A stretch of DNA of 64,000 nucleotides, taken from NCBI GenBank assembly GCA_020081605.1, contig JAHREC010000045.1, positions 2,046,001 through 2,110,000 on the forward strand. Direction: 5' to 3'. How positions within the stretch are numbered: position 1 is the first letter of the stretch; each line of letters starts with the position of its first letter. Source of the DNA: Albifimbria verrucaria. Its lineage: Eukaryota > Ascomycota > Sordariomycetes > Hypocreales > Stachybotryaceae. The notes beneath the pieces were generated by a model. The model had not been told where the DNA came from, ran no database searches, and saw nothing but the letters and a program-made list of their open reading frames with translations. Shown here one piece after another: positions 12,183 to 23,888 of this stretch. A program made the position numbers and the translations under genes.

Positions 12183-13945
12183 TTACACTTGGTGCTTCCT
12201 CCAACGTAGATTGGCTCGTTCTGGGTGAAGAATCTGTAACAGCAAAACATAGCCCGAGTCATTCTCGATCATATCGAGTAGTCTTCTCCTTGCAGCATGC
12301 ATCGATTTCCCTTCAGTCGGAAGTGGTTCCACGCGCCAGTTCAGGAAGAGAACTGCCATGGTCGCAACGAACTCAACTTGGGAGAACTTTCTACCAGGGC
12401 AATCACGAGACCCTTCGGACCAGCCAATGAAAGTCCCCTTTTCTGGATGAATAAACTCTTCATCGGCGGGTCCAGATGTAGTTCTGATCCAACGGGATGG
12501 CTTCCAAGTAAGTGAATCATTTCCCCAGAATCTAGGGTCCGTCTGAACGGCACCGTAGCTAGGAGCTACCATGCTGTCGGGTGGTAGGATCAATTTCTTT
12601 CCACGCATAGTAATTTCTTGTTCCTGATGTCCTGTCCATTTGATAGCAGGCACGATAGTGTATAAACGTAGAGTCTCATACATAACTGCCAAACAACGTT
12701 TGAGACGTGGGAAGCAAGCGCGATAATCCCAGTCTTCTGGCTTTTGATTACCAACAACAAAACGAATTTCTTCTGAAATCCAGTCTTGAATGTCAGGGTT
12801 TGCTGCAAGAAAGAACATAGCAAAGGTGAATGTGTGCGCTGTGGTATCATGACCGGCGAAGTTAAAGGCAAACATGTTGCCATACACTTCCTTCTCTGTT
12901 AAGCCATCCGGGTCATCTTGAGATGAACGGATCAAGCCAGTCATAAGGTTGTGATCGCTATCTTCGCCTTGTTGTAGTCGCCGTTTCTCCTCCTCATATA
13001 AGTCGGTCATGTGCTTTTGAAACGATACACAAGCCTTATGGACATTGTTCAATTTCTTAGGAAGCCAAGGACTTCCAAGTAGATTGAGCCCCAACCCAAG
13101 AATCAAAACTAGATTTTCCAAAATAGTCTGGAGGGACTCCTTATAGTTCCCAGATGCACTTTGCTCCCCTTGTCGTTCATCGTGACCTTCAAACTTGAAG
13201 GACTTACCGAAACCCGCACGAGACAGAACATGGAGTGATAAGGTACGCAGGTCATCAGCTGTGGATGTAATTTCGCTTTTAGACGTCCAATATTCGAGCA
13301 TATCCGATGCTAGCATAATGGATTCGGACCAAACTATCCCGATGTTCTGTTCGTTGAAACAGCGAGTCGCTATCTTTCGCTGTGTCTTCCATCGTGCGCC
13401 TTCGGCCTGTTCTCAACGTTCAATTAAGATATTAAAAACTGGTAGAAGTACTGCTTACCGTAGATATGTTTGGTCCAAAGACATCCAGCATTTCTATAAC
13501 ACCAATGAGCTGATTTTGGTTTCTGTCTTCTGAGTCTCGGATTGCATACCATTAATGAAGACAGGGCGAGGGAAGTCATTTCCTCGTTTTAGAACATTTA
13601 TCAATGTTTCAGGATCGTTGATATATATCCAATTCTTGAATGGTGTTACCAAGATCCAGATGTCTCCCATCAGCTCATGAGATCGCCATCGGTCCTTGAC
13701 TTCCCACCCGCGCCAGTTATACCTAGTGAAGCTATTATTGCCAAAGGGTAAACTTCTCAGGTACGATAGAACACTCCTATCAATAAGAGCCCACAATGGA
13801 TTTAGTGGGCTAATAGGGATGAAGCGTATCAGGACGCCAACTTTTCGGGCTGACACGTAGTTTCGCCAGAGCTTCACAGACGTGCCGACCATCAGCACAA
13901 CTGCTAGAAGCAAGGGGATACAAAAAACTAAAGCCAGGAGTACAT
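12183..13945 (-). CDS. Cytochrome P450 D (CYP4-like fungal type)
   Basis: ER-anchored haem monooxygenase. Introns at about 13549-13494 and 13458-13411. Seen: hydrophobic anchor LLALVFCIPLLLAVVLMVG, YNWRGWEVKDRWRSH, AEGARWKTQRKIATRCF (C-helix Trp-Arg), SRAGFGKSF, I-helix NFAGHDTTAHTF, ExxR as YETLRLYTIVPA, and haem loop GWSEGSRDCPGRKFSQ. It ends RWRKHQV. The start is unsure: the ATG at 13945 enters the frame only if one base is restored right after it; the first plainly in-frame ATG, at 13892, would lose most of the anchor. It has the same general layout as P450 C, so the two may be old paralogues. Set apart from the other cluster genes by the MFS gene and a tRNA. Substrate unknown. Confidence 0.9.
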
Positions 13946-14862
13946 CTTTAAACTGGCTTAAACTGAGGGAACAGCGTTTATTGGGGATTAAAAATCTGTG
14001 CCGAGCTTCGCAAAGAATAAGGAGGCTTGAAAGTAAGCATCAGTTTCCAGGGCTTACCTCAGCTTTGATAATCAGGCGCCAACAAACACGCTTGAATGTG
14101 GGCACTCAAATAGGCTATTTATTACTTTCTGATGATTATGCCATGCCCCACAGTGCGTTGCTTGGCTCCTACCAACAGCCTTGTTGTTGGTTGGCTTGGC
14201 TTCATAACGCAATGGCAATAAGCGACTGTTACAGCTTCAAATGCTCTGCTGCTTTTGGACGCCATCATACACTAACGTAGGTAAATTGCTCGCATTTATT
14301 TGAGGGGCGTGTTAATAGCCGGTGTGTAGGGGTAACCAACGCAACCAACACAACAAACACATCCACCGCCTTTCCGCCCTCGGCGGTGCGTTGTGTCTAC
14401 GGTGAGATCTTAGAAAAGGGTCTCGAATCCATATCAAACACACATCCAGGAAGAGAATTCTTGATGAAAAAACCGAGTTCATTCATCAGGAGTTGTAGTT
14501 GGCTGAGGCCAACGCTGCTCACACAAGGACAGCATCGTAAGAAAGGGTCTATTGCATCGATTTTGTTGAGTCTTGGCTGGTCTGGGTGCTTGTTATGTAC
14601 CACCAGCATCATTGCTTGCATCTTGACTATCGCGAGGGCGTACGATGTGCAACTGACCATCATTTGTAAAGATGTGGAAAAGCGGAGGTTAAGATGATTT
14701 AGGAGGTGAAATCATTGTTAGACAGAACGCCATTACCTCATCAACAAAGCCATCAGCTTGTTGTTATATTCGAAGAGATGCCCAATCTCTTGATTGAGCA
14801 CTGCTTGAATAGGCCTAATCAAGTTTGTCAAGAGCCTCCCGTAAGATAGTTCTTCCAGGATT
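13946..14862. other. Intergenic, no gene seen
   Basis: About 0.9 kb between the 5' side of P450 D and the 3' end of the kinase. It contains CA-rich (CAACCAACACAACAAACAC) and TTGG-rich patches. No supported gene. Confidence 0.5.
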
Positions 14863-16368
14863 TTATGATTGAAACCAGGCCTCCTTTAGGAGCTCAGCTG
14901 CTGAAGCCCTTGCTGTAGCATCCGTCTGCAGGGCAAGACGAAGCACCCGAATAATTTGCTTCTCCTCCTCGTCATGGATATCCTCAGGCTTCACACTTTT
15001 GAAGCGTTCTTCAAGAATGCCCCGATTCTCAAAGAAGGCTAGCGCAACTTCGCTCAGTGAGTTGTTATCGTGGTCCGCCTCGGCGATGCTATCCATGTCA
15101 ATATCTACTGTCTGTTCTAAACCGTCCGACCCATCGATTGAAATAGCCTTAGAACGCTCCATATTTGCGAATTTATCTAATAATTTTCCATCCGGGCCAT
15201 AATATTCCATTGATCGAGGCCACTTTCGAAACAGAGCGTCAGGCAGAGGTTGCAAGGTCTCTATTATCTGCAAAAGATGCTCGTCATTCGTTGTTTCATC
15301 ATGTCGATCACCTTCGATACTTTCAACTCGGAACAATACACTATCCGTTAATAACTCAAACATAAGACATCCAAAGGCCCACATGTCAATTGCGGTACTG
15401 AATGAAACACCCAAGACCGCTTCGGGTGCTCTTAACGCTGCAGGGGTCACTAGGATAGCTGGAGGTGATGTACTAATGAATGCTGCTTATCATTAGTGAT
15501 AAATCAGATAATGCAACCGACTAATCATTATTACCTCCTCCAAGATCACCCAATTTCGTTGGGGGCGGTGACTCGGGCGACAACGGATTCCAGAGCGGCT
15601 GCGGTGGTAGCAGGTATTTGGGAGCCCACTTATCAGCCTTACCGTCTATTCGTATGAGGAAGTCGACATTCACAGGAGTTTGTATTAACCCTTCAAGCGA
15701 GGATAGACTGCAGAATTGCGGTTGGAGAGTGAAGAGGATATTATTGGGCTGAAGATCGCCATGAACGATACCATTGCGATGCAGGAGTTGTAGGCCAAGG
15801 AGGGTATCGCGTAAAATATTCTTCGCCCACTGTTTCGGCAGCCTTCGATCCCAGGCCTCCCCTACTTGGCATTGTGGAGATCTTCGGGTGACTGTTGTCA
15901 CATTGGGACCTGAAACATTGTAGACGAGACATAGATGATTTCCGTTTGGGCTTTGGTGGTTAAAGGAGTTGAGTAAGTTGATAACGTGCTCCTTGTAAGC
16001 CTTGTCGGTTTTCAGAATCTCGTGTATCTTTAACTCTGTCTTTGTATGCTCCGGGTCAAAATCCGCTGTGTGTATTTTCAATGCAACTTTTAAGGATGTG
16101 CTAAGCAAGGTCAGCGAGGGAACCACCTCACGCTGTTGGAGAGAAATTACTTTGAATCCACTGCAAGCCACACTGTAGAATAAGATCCATAACCAAGCTT
16201 ACGGATAACACGATACCGATCGAGGAAAACGGCTTGGATATGGACTGGACAGTATCCACCAGGACGATAAGACTCACCCCATTCGCAAGGGGTGCCAGTC
16301 AGGTGGAATCGGTAGTCGCGTTCGTCGACTGGATCACGATTGGGAGGAGCACTCGCTACTGATGCCAT
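14863..16368 (-). CDS. SRPK-like serine/threonine protein kinase, divergent
   Basis: Eukaryotic protein kinase of the fungal SRPK-like expansion. Seen: N-terminal ERYRFHLTG-like segment (DERDYRFHLTG) with GGYCPVHI; glycine loop KLGYGSYSTVWLA; VALKIHTAD with the ATP-binding Lys after an intron (about 16166-16113); catalytic loop IVHGDLQPNNILF; magnesium loop KLGDLGGG (Leu in place of Phe of DFG); and, after a second intron near 15530-15475, APEAVLG and DMWAFGCLMFELLT. No frame break. In SRPK1-type enzymes the loop reads HTDIKPENIL, so Asp is kept but Lys is Gln here. It may be a weak or altered kinase. Substrates of this group are usually unknown; no link with the P450 cluster is shown. Confidence 0.85.
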
Positions 16369-16873
16369 GACGAAGATACAAACATAAGCCGTCTATTGCC
16401 TGAATGTAGCAGAGTGATATGCAACTTGTGTAGTTAAACATGCGGGGAATTGCTAGTCGAGTGCTTATGTGCCTAAAATTTGACGAGGTGGGCACCAGAA
16501 TTAGGTACCAACCAATTCCAAATTGGGACCAAAGAATGATGATATCGGTAACTATAGAAAGATGTCGAGGATACGGCCTTTCAATATCTGCACCAGTATA
16601 GTGACAAGGTCCCCTCAGCATCATGAGCCTGCTGAAGCCGGAAGTTTTACTAAAATTGATAGGAAGATACACCTTATCCTGATGCCAAACGTGATCACCC
16701 GCGCCCAAGATGTGGCACGAAGTAAATTTTCGATGTCGGCTTCTAAGAACTAGCAACGATAGGAAACAGATACCCGGAACCCACGAAACATTATAGATAG
16801 TCTCTAAGACATAGGGAAAAAGACTCATCATTTCCGCCAAAATTATCCAGACCTACGCGCGCTCGGGCATAAG
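16369..16873. other. Intergenic, no gene seen
   Basis: About 500 bases holding the kinase promoter and the 3' flank of the secreted protein. Nothing else recognised. Confidence 0.5.
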
Positions 16874-17621
16874 CTATTTCGGTTTGGGCTTCACAGCGAA
16901 GTTGTCGAGTTTAAACTTGACTGTTGTGGTCTTGCCGCCAGGAACAGGCCCCATAGCATACCACTCCATTGATACGGTCCAGTTTCCAGTTTGGGAATTT
17001 GGAAAGTCTGCAACATAGGTCGTCCATTCGCTGACCTTGTGGGTGGCTTTATTGCTCGGCGAATAGACTGTGCTGTTATATGTTTGAGACCCGAAGCTGA
17101 ACGAGGCCAGTTGGTACAGTAGACCATCTGGCGCTTTGACCTCGACAAACATTCCAGGGTTACGAGGCGCCGTAAATGCGGTTCCGTCCTTGTTCAAGAC
17201 CATGGACCACGATAGCTGGAAACGCGAAGCCTGGCAGATTTGGAATGTTTGTTGCAGCTTGTTGTAGCTCGTAGGGTCATTTATGGCAGAAGTAGCCCAA
17301 ACCTGTACCGCATTATCGCTCTTATACCCAGGGCTGACGACTGTTGCGGTACCGAGTTTCTGGTAGGTAGGCTTGAATACCCACGAATCTGAGCCACATT
17401 AGTGATACCATTCTAACAAAGAACTAAAGTGAGTAGTGAGGAACGCAGGCTGCGATCACTGTGGACTTACTCAAATTCTTTGACTCAAAGCCGGGATTCT
17501 TTATTGAATTTGATGGAACAGTGCATGCTCGTGCATCTAAGGGGTTACGGTTTTCAGCTGTGGGTGCAGCGAAAACACCAGCGGTGGCGCCCAGCCAGTA
17601 GAGAAGCCCCAGCCTAATCAT
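16874..17621 (-). CDS. Small secreted protein, jelly-roll / carbohydrate-binding-like
   Basis: Predicted extracellular protein of about 210 residues. The signal peptide MIRLGLLYWLGATAGVFAAP is followed by a short propeptide-like stretch with ENRNP and DARAC. One intron at about 17471-17388 gives a clean join (NLNSWVF). The mature part begins CTVPSNSIKNPGFES, a start typical of fungal CBM4/9-like or CBM-type jelly-roll secreted proteins. It continues with beta-rich sequence (FQLSWSMVLN, NWTVSMEWYAMGP) and ends FKLDNFAVKPKPK. Two to four N-glycosylation sites. No catalytic motif. The family call is by general look only; a binding or surface function is inferred. Confidence 0.65.
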
Positions 17622-20600
17622 GGTGATTATTATGAAGTAGGATATTCGCCTGGTTGTAAATTGAAATGCAAGAACACCAGGGTCACCGATTTAAGGGGAA
17701 AGAGAAGGGATTAAGACTTTGGAGGCATCCCCTTTTCTTTATAGACATTAATGTACAGAGTACCAAATATTCAACTGCCCCATGGTGAAGAGGCGTGTTC
17801 CAGACTCCTCCAGTACTCAGCCGCAACGCCAGTTTTGACCTAGTCTACTCGGATAGTCCTGAATATTGGATGCCTCGATGATTATCTTCTTTGGTCGCAT
17901 CACTAGCTATTGGCCCTATTCTTTGTAGATTCATGTATAATACTATTCTAGATAGCCTCTACCTTGGTCGTGAACGCTCAATGACTCTTCCAGGGATCAG
18001 AGATGGGCACAGCTACGCCAATCTACGCTGTATAATACTCATGTGCTCCGTAATGTTACACTAGAGCTTAGTGCTTCCTGCACTTAATTCAATACGTGTT
18101 GCTCTCGGTGAGTTGTGGTTTAGACATGAGGGCACTGCAGCATAATTTACAGTATTGCATACTTTCAACCCATTTCCTTAATTGACAGAACGCTCTCGGA
18201 TTTACTTATTTGTACATTTTGTTGAGTTCACCCTGCATATGTCCCAGTTGCCACTCGCTGTCAGTCATACTGCGTTATGGCCTAAAGGTGGCTGATCATA
18301 TGGAACTCGACCGAGCTGAACAGCGGCCCAGGCCATGTGAACCCCTACCACGTGCGGTACAGGGCAGTGACTTAATCCCAGCGTCAAACAACACGCCTAA
18401 CGGCTGACATTGGCGATGCAATTTTATCAAAGGCGTCGGTACCTCCTCAGCATATCCATACCGGTACGCGAGATCGCAAGCCTCAGCCTGAACAAGCCGT
18501 GCAGCGACCCACATCACCGAAAAACGAGGTCGTAGATTTCCCAACCTTTAGGAGTTGCTTCCAATGCTTGGAATTGATACCAATGCAAAAGATCGAAGCA
18601 AGGAGATCAGATCTCCCGCCAGGCTAATAACGAGCAAACAGAGATACAGGGTCTTCCTCCGCGATCTACATGAGCTTGGTGTTAGACTTTACAACACCTT
18701 AGCCCTTAAAAACCGCCAGTATAACGTATGCGTGGTCAGATTGGCGATCAAAGTAGAATAACAATACTTTTTGCTTCTCCTGTTTGAAGGACGATGAATC
18801 GGTCGAAAATCTCAATCATCGACTATATTCGAAACACAACCTTCACTTCCGACCCCGGTCCGATTCTGCTTCTAGGTTGAAGATATTAGTAAACGAATCA
18901 AGATGGTTGAGTCGGTAAGCCATGAGTATCTCATAAGGAAAATTCAGGCTATATCGACCTTTTCTCAAAGATATCTCTATGCCCATATCAAAGTGATACA
19001 CAGGAGAATCGTCCAAATATCTTCGAAATGCATCGGAACTTTCTTCCTTTATAACTTCATAAGCGGCCCTCAGAAATGACGAAAATTCATACAAGGAAAA
19101 CGTTGGTTCTCTCGCCTATGATCAGACGTAGATGGTCTGGCAGATGATCCGTCCATACAACCCTGATTTAGGTGCACTTGCAGAAATACGCGACAGCCAA
19201 CTGATTTGCCCTTGCTAGTGTCTCTGGCTCTTTTATTGTTCTCTAAATGTCAAGAAAGATTCTAGAAGGCTATACGATGATGGTTCATCTGGTCAAAGGG
19301 ACAAATACAGTCAAATGTTGACAGGTTTGCTCCCTATCGTCTGTGTGAGTCAAAGTGTACAGGAGGTAAACCGAGTAAAATAATCCCCGGCGATAATCAA
19401 CGCTGCGTTAATGTTCCCATGACGCACATCATTCGCCTCTTTTGAGCCATCTCAGGCACTGGATACAGTTCGGGAGACAAGTCTCGTCCATGGCGGTACC
19501 ACTGACTACTACTTGCCTATCAATCTAGTTCATAAAGACCTTATTTGATTTGAATGCTATCGTACTAGAAATAATTCAACTAGTAATACCAGGAGCTTCT
19601 CTCTACATCTAAACACAAGAAAAATTCCGGCTACATCGTCATGCAGCAGCGGGTTGTCATTGCGTGACTCAATTAATCGTTTAACCATATCGTATTTAAG
19701 AAAATAAATACAGAGGTCTGATATGATGTCTCAGCAGTCAAGTTTGAAAGCTGCTGAATCAAGTGTAGCTTTATGCCATATCCGTTACTCGTGAGCTGCA
19801 CAATATTGAAGAGAACTTGGATTTAGGCAGTTGGGTTGCAAATCTCGTAGCTAAGGCTTAAGAAGATAAAGGACGTTTCAGAGAGGCAACCTCTTGGCAA
19901 AGATTAAGAAGGATGTGTGTAACGTCAATGGAATGATCAGAAAGAGGCAAGTCAATCAAGATGTAAAGTCAACCCATGGAGATTAAGATCGGCAAGTAAC
20001 ATGCACCAAAGCAAAACAAGGATAATACAACCCTTGCACACAAATGCGTCGAATGTACTAAGTTTGAGGATGTAATGCAAGTCACCACTCTCAACCATTA
20101 CAACTCTTTTATCCAGCACATAATCAGTGGCACTAAGCTGCGGTAAGAAGTCTCGCATAGAACGAATGTATCGAATATATGATATGGTAGGTTTTCGGGT
20201 AGCTGGCTTTGTCTCCCTCTTCTAGTTTATTGATCGTCACTGTATGCTCAGCCTCTTGTCAGCCACTAACTACCAAGCGGAATATTTGATCCATGACAGG
20301 GGCAGTCAACCATGACTGACCCACCTCAGCCGCACCTCGTCTCCATCCACAACCTAGCATGTTGAGGTTAATAATGAGTCAAAACAAACAGCAGGGAAAA
20401 ATTAAGACTGCATTTTTGCGAAGCTGGAACTGTCTTTGAGCGGCAGCTCTTGGTCATGCGAAATCGTGGTTATGAAGCCCAATATTTGCTTGTATAACTC
20501 GGTATGTTGTAGGGGAAGTGAGAGTGAGACCCAGGAAGTGGACGATCTTTACGACCAAAGCGAGATGGACCATTTAACCTAAAATAGTACAGCCTAATGA

Positions 20601-20670
20601 GTACCGAGTCTTCATAATTAAAGCAGAGGCCGCCCCGCGCACCAACTCCACTCACCGTCAACTCTTCGCA
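17622..20670. other. 3-kb gene-poor region with a possible decayed coding remnant
   Basis: No gene with full support. The minus strand at 18843-19094 has an 83-codon open frame (contains AFRRYLDDSPVYHFD and SLNFPYEILMAYRLNHL) with protein-like composition but no ATG and no recognised family; it may be a relic exon. The minus strand at 18296-18544 also has an open frame (VMWVAARLVQAEACDLAYRY) of unclear status. The rest is A/T-rich with no tandem repeats or transposon ends seen. Confidence 0.4.
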
Positions 20671-22015
20671 ATGCGCTGGTGTCCCGTACAGACATTGCTC
20701 GTGCTGTCTTCTCTCAGCTCCAACGCGGGCGCCAGACGCGGTGGCCGCAGCGGAAGCAGCGGCGGCGGAGACAGCGATGACGGGAGCCCGGCCGATGAAG
20801 GCTCCCCAGACAGCGGCAATGGAGATAGTGGCTCTGGACTCCTGATAAACGAGCGCCTTGCGGTTGGTGGGCGCGGCAAGAGACTTTCGGTATTCCAGGA
20901 CTCTATTACAACGGCAACATGACCATCCGACATCACATTACCCATAACACAGCCTGGGATGACGAGGATCTACAGATCAGCGACCTGTACGGCTGCGACA
21001 ACGATGACAGAGCGTCAAAGACATACACTTACCCAGCACTACTTCTGATCGCACCTACCGGCAATGAATCTGACACAAATCCGATGCACTGGGTACTTCG
21101 AGGATTCGAACCCTTGATCAACGCAGTGCAGCGCCCGAACTCGACCTGTGGCAGCGCTGGGTGTATATACGGTCGAGCGACTTTGTCTTAACTAACTACA
21201 CCCCGGCTTGGGACTCCCCGTTCAGGCCTTTCCGCACGTACAAGTACGAAGACATGGACGCGACACAATTAGACGAGACAACACGGGTATATTGGCGCAC
21301 AAACGTCAGCAGCGAAGCTGATGGCACATTCTCGGCGCACGCAGAATACACGGAGATGCCGCCTCGGATCAATCCCGACGACTACATCGGGCCACGCTGG
21401 AGCCCTGGCCAAAGCACGAGTCAATATGTCACGCTTAGCGACGTGTGCCACTACAAGCAAAAACTCATCGATGAGTCACTCAGCCTCCGTGATACTCAAA
21501 ACCACGAGAGATCTCTCACTAGAAACCCCAAGTCCAGGGCTGACACTCGCATATGGTACGCCTCACCCAGAACACTGTGGCTTTCCAAAGGTGCCACAGC
21601 CGAACTCTCTGGGATCGGCCGTGACTCCATGACAATCAAGATCAACAATACCTTGAAGGAGACGCCCGTCTGGAAAGGCAAGCGTGAGCAGGGGTGCTCA
21701 TCCAATAGCAATGATCCGTTTGAGCTTTCCGAGTTTCACCTCAGCCAGTCGGAGGACCATAAGGGCCCAGTGCCGCGACCATGGAACATCACTGTTAGCG
21801 TCAGTATTTCGTTTGAAGGCTCACTTGTTCAAGAGAACAGTACAAGTATTAGTGGCCTCAGCAACGGGAAACTCCAATTTGCCGAGACATATCAAATTAC
21901 CCCAACAAGCGAGGAGGAGGATGACAAGAGTCAGAGTGTGGCTTTACAAGCCAGCCACCTGATGTGGGTTGCGTCGTGCGTTGTCGCATCTGTTTTGGTA
22001 GTACATAGCCTATAG
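20671..22015 (+). CDS. Secreted, probably GPI-anchored Gly/Ser/Asp-rich surface protein
   Basis: Function unknown. Seen: signal peptide MRWCPVQTLLVLSSLSSNAGA; an arginine/glycine then Gly-Ser-Asp low-complexity tract (residues 22-58); and a long extracellular domain with N-glycosylation sites, WDSPFRPFRTYKYEDMD, RVYWRTNVS and a late SSNSNDPFELSEFHLSQSED. The C-terminus ends in a hydrophobic tail (HLMWVASCVVASVLVVHSL) as in GPI anchors. Two frame breaks, between 20860 and 20890 and near 21141, are each repaired by one extra base and leave continuous protein-like sequence. GC-rich at the 5' end compared with its flanks. I do not recognise the family. Confidence 0.7.
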
Positions 22016-22614
22016 TTACATATGAATATACTGCGCATGCTAAAGCCTAAGGTCTGAACATGACCATGATTAGAAACATGGGTTTTGCTGGCTCTAGAGT
22101 ATCCTTGCTTGAGTTGCGGACTGTACCTCTGGTGTTTACTAGGCCTTGTTTAATTGCTCGCTATAAACTCGGACACATCGTAACGGCAAGTTGGGTGAGA
22201 CGGGCATAGATATTTTTATCCTTATTTCCATCCCAAATTTGCATATATGCAATGAAACAAACCCCTCTTTCTCGGACTCTTTCCTCGGACTTCAAGGGAA
22301 TGAAGGGCTTTGGAACAGTCATTGATGAATCCCGTAAAATAGCAATGTGTGTGTGTGTGCTCGGCATTTCCCAAAGCAGGGTGGCCCAAATTGAACCCTC
22401 CGGGCATGCAGACGGTGAATCTGTGCCTAGGAGTCTCACTCATAGCTTGTTGGGAACATGTCCTTCCCTTTGAGCCACGGATGCAATATTCCGACCACTT
22501 TGAAGGATATTCCGACCACTTTGAAGGATAGTGAATCATCTTATACATCTTTGGTCCCCGGCAAGGAGCTCTTATCTTTCTTTCATTGCAAAAAACAACC
22601 AGAGAAAATTCAAA
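22016..22614. other. Intergenic, promoter side of the beta-propeller gene
   Basis: About 600 bases. It holds a short TG run near 22346-22356 and the 21-base tandem duplication listed separately. No gene. Confidence 0.5.
22486..22527. repeat. Perfect 21-base tandem duplication
   Basis: Two exact copies of a unit beginning ATATTCCGACCACTTTGAAG, at 22486-22506 and 22507-22527, about 90 bases upstream of the propeller-gene ATG. It could be a doubled regulator site or a simple slippage event. Confidence 0.9.
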
Positions 22615-23888
22615 ATGCTTCCCCACCGAGCATTGTTTGCTCTTCTGGGGCTCTTCGCTGTTGCTGATACCCGCCCCTCATTAGCATCAAAGACCATCAA
22701 GCGCGGCTCAAACAGAGTTGTCGCCAGAGCTCCCCTCTTCCAACCAGCACGCTCGTCACGGACTTTCAGAAAGATGGTGTCAACTCGAGCTGGGCCGAAG
22801 GCCACCCCAAGGCTTGGGACTCCGCACTCGTTACGTTCAAGGGCCCATCTGTAGTTGATGTAAGCCAGGACGAAAAATTTGTCGCCCTGACTTCTCAGGG
22901 CAATTTAACGATCCGCGATCTCAAGACGCAAGAACTTGTGTTTACTGAGAAGATGAAATTCGTGGGTAGTTCAAGTAAGCTCGCGATTCATTCGGATGAG
23001 GACGATGGGTACAACGTCTTTGTTTCCTCGTGGAATTACACGGTCTATCGTATCACTCACTGGCGCTTATCATCGACTGGGGTTGCTGTCGGCGAGCAGA
23101 CTCTGTACCAGGGAAGTTTCTCAAGCTTTGATGGACGAGAAGGTCCTTTCAGCCCGGACGGCCAACGATTCTTGGCCATAGATAGCTACAATGTTGTTAT
23201 CTATGACATTGACAAACCAGATTTGGGTATTGTCCTTACCGGACACACAAACCCCGTCATGAGTGCCGCTTTCAGTCCAGACGGAAAGCTTGTGTCGACC
23301 GCGTCCTGGGACTCTTACGGCAAGGTCTGGGATGCGTCAACTGGCGAGCTTATCCATTCCTTTGGCCCTACAAATGCACAGAATTGGAAGACCAACTTCT
23401 CGCCCGACCGGAAATACGTTACTGTGGCTCAAGCAGGAAAGCAACCTGCCATCAAGATATACTCAACATCTGATATGGATGCTGATCCTATTGTGTTTGG
23501 TAACTTTAGCAATTGGATTCGCTCCGCCGAGTGGACGTCGGACAGCAAGCTGCTTGCAGCTGGTTCGTACAGGGTCCTTCAGGTGTTCTCCATAGAGGAG
23601 CAGAAGATTATCCAACGATGGGAGATGGAGGATCATTGGAACTACGAGTCGTGGGACCTCTTCTGGATCGAGGGCGAGGATTCCAGCCTTAAGCTGGCCT
23701 ATCGCACGACTGCTGGCTTGGAGGTATATGACTTCGATGCAAATCTGAAGTACCGCTGGGGAGCCGATGCTGACGCTCAATACGATGGTGGCGGTTCGGG
23801 TGATGGAACTGTTATTGTCAAGAACCAGCAGTGGATTGGTGGCAGTGATGCTGATGGGAGCATTAGGTTCTACGAGTTCCTGGTCTAG
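22615..23888 (+). CDS. Secreted WD40/YVTN-like beta-propeller protein
   Basis: Predicted extracellular propeller of about 420 residues. Signal peptide MLPHRALFALLGLFAVADTR, then a basic pro-segment with KR and AR sites before APLF. The body shows WD-like blades: SQDEKFVALTSQGNLTIRDL, GPFSPDGQRFLAI, LTGHTNPVMSAAFSPDGKL followed by WDSYGKVWDASTGEL, and SADGSIRFYEF-like end (DADGSIRFYEFLV). One frame break near 22741 (CCAACC) is repaired by one base. WD40 proteins are normally intracellular, so a secreted one is notable. Binding partner unknown. Confidence 0.75.

Noticed and set aside
1..13945. Identification as a helvolic-acid or trichothecene cluster
   Set aside because: P450 plus acyltransferase content is suggestive, but the P450s are of mixed types and no cyclase or other marker gene is present.
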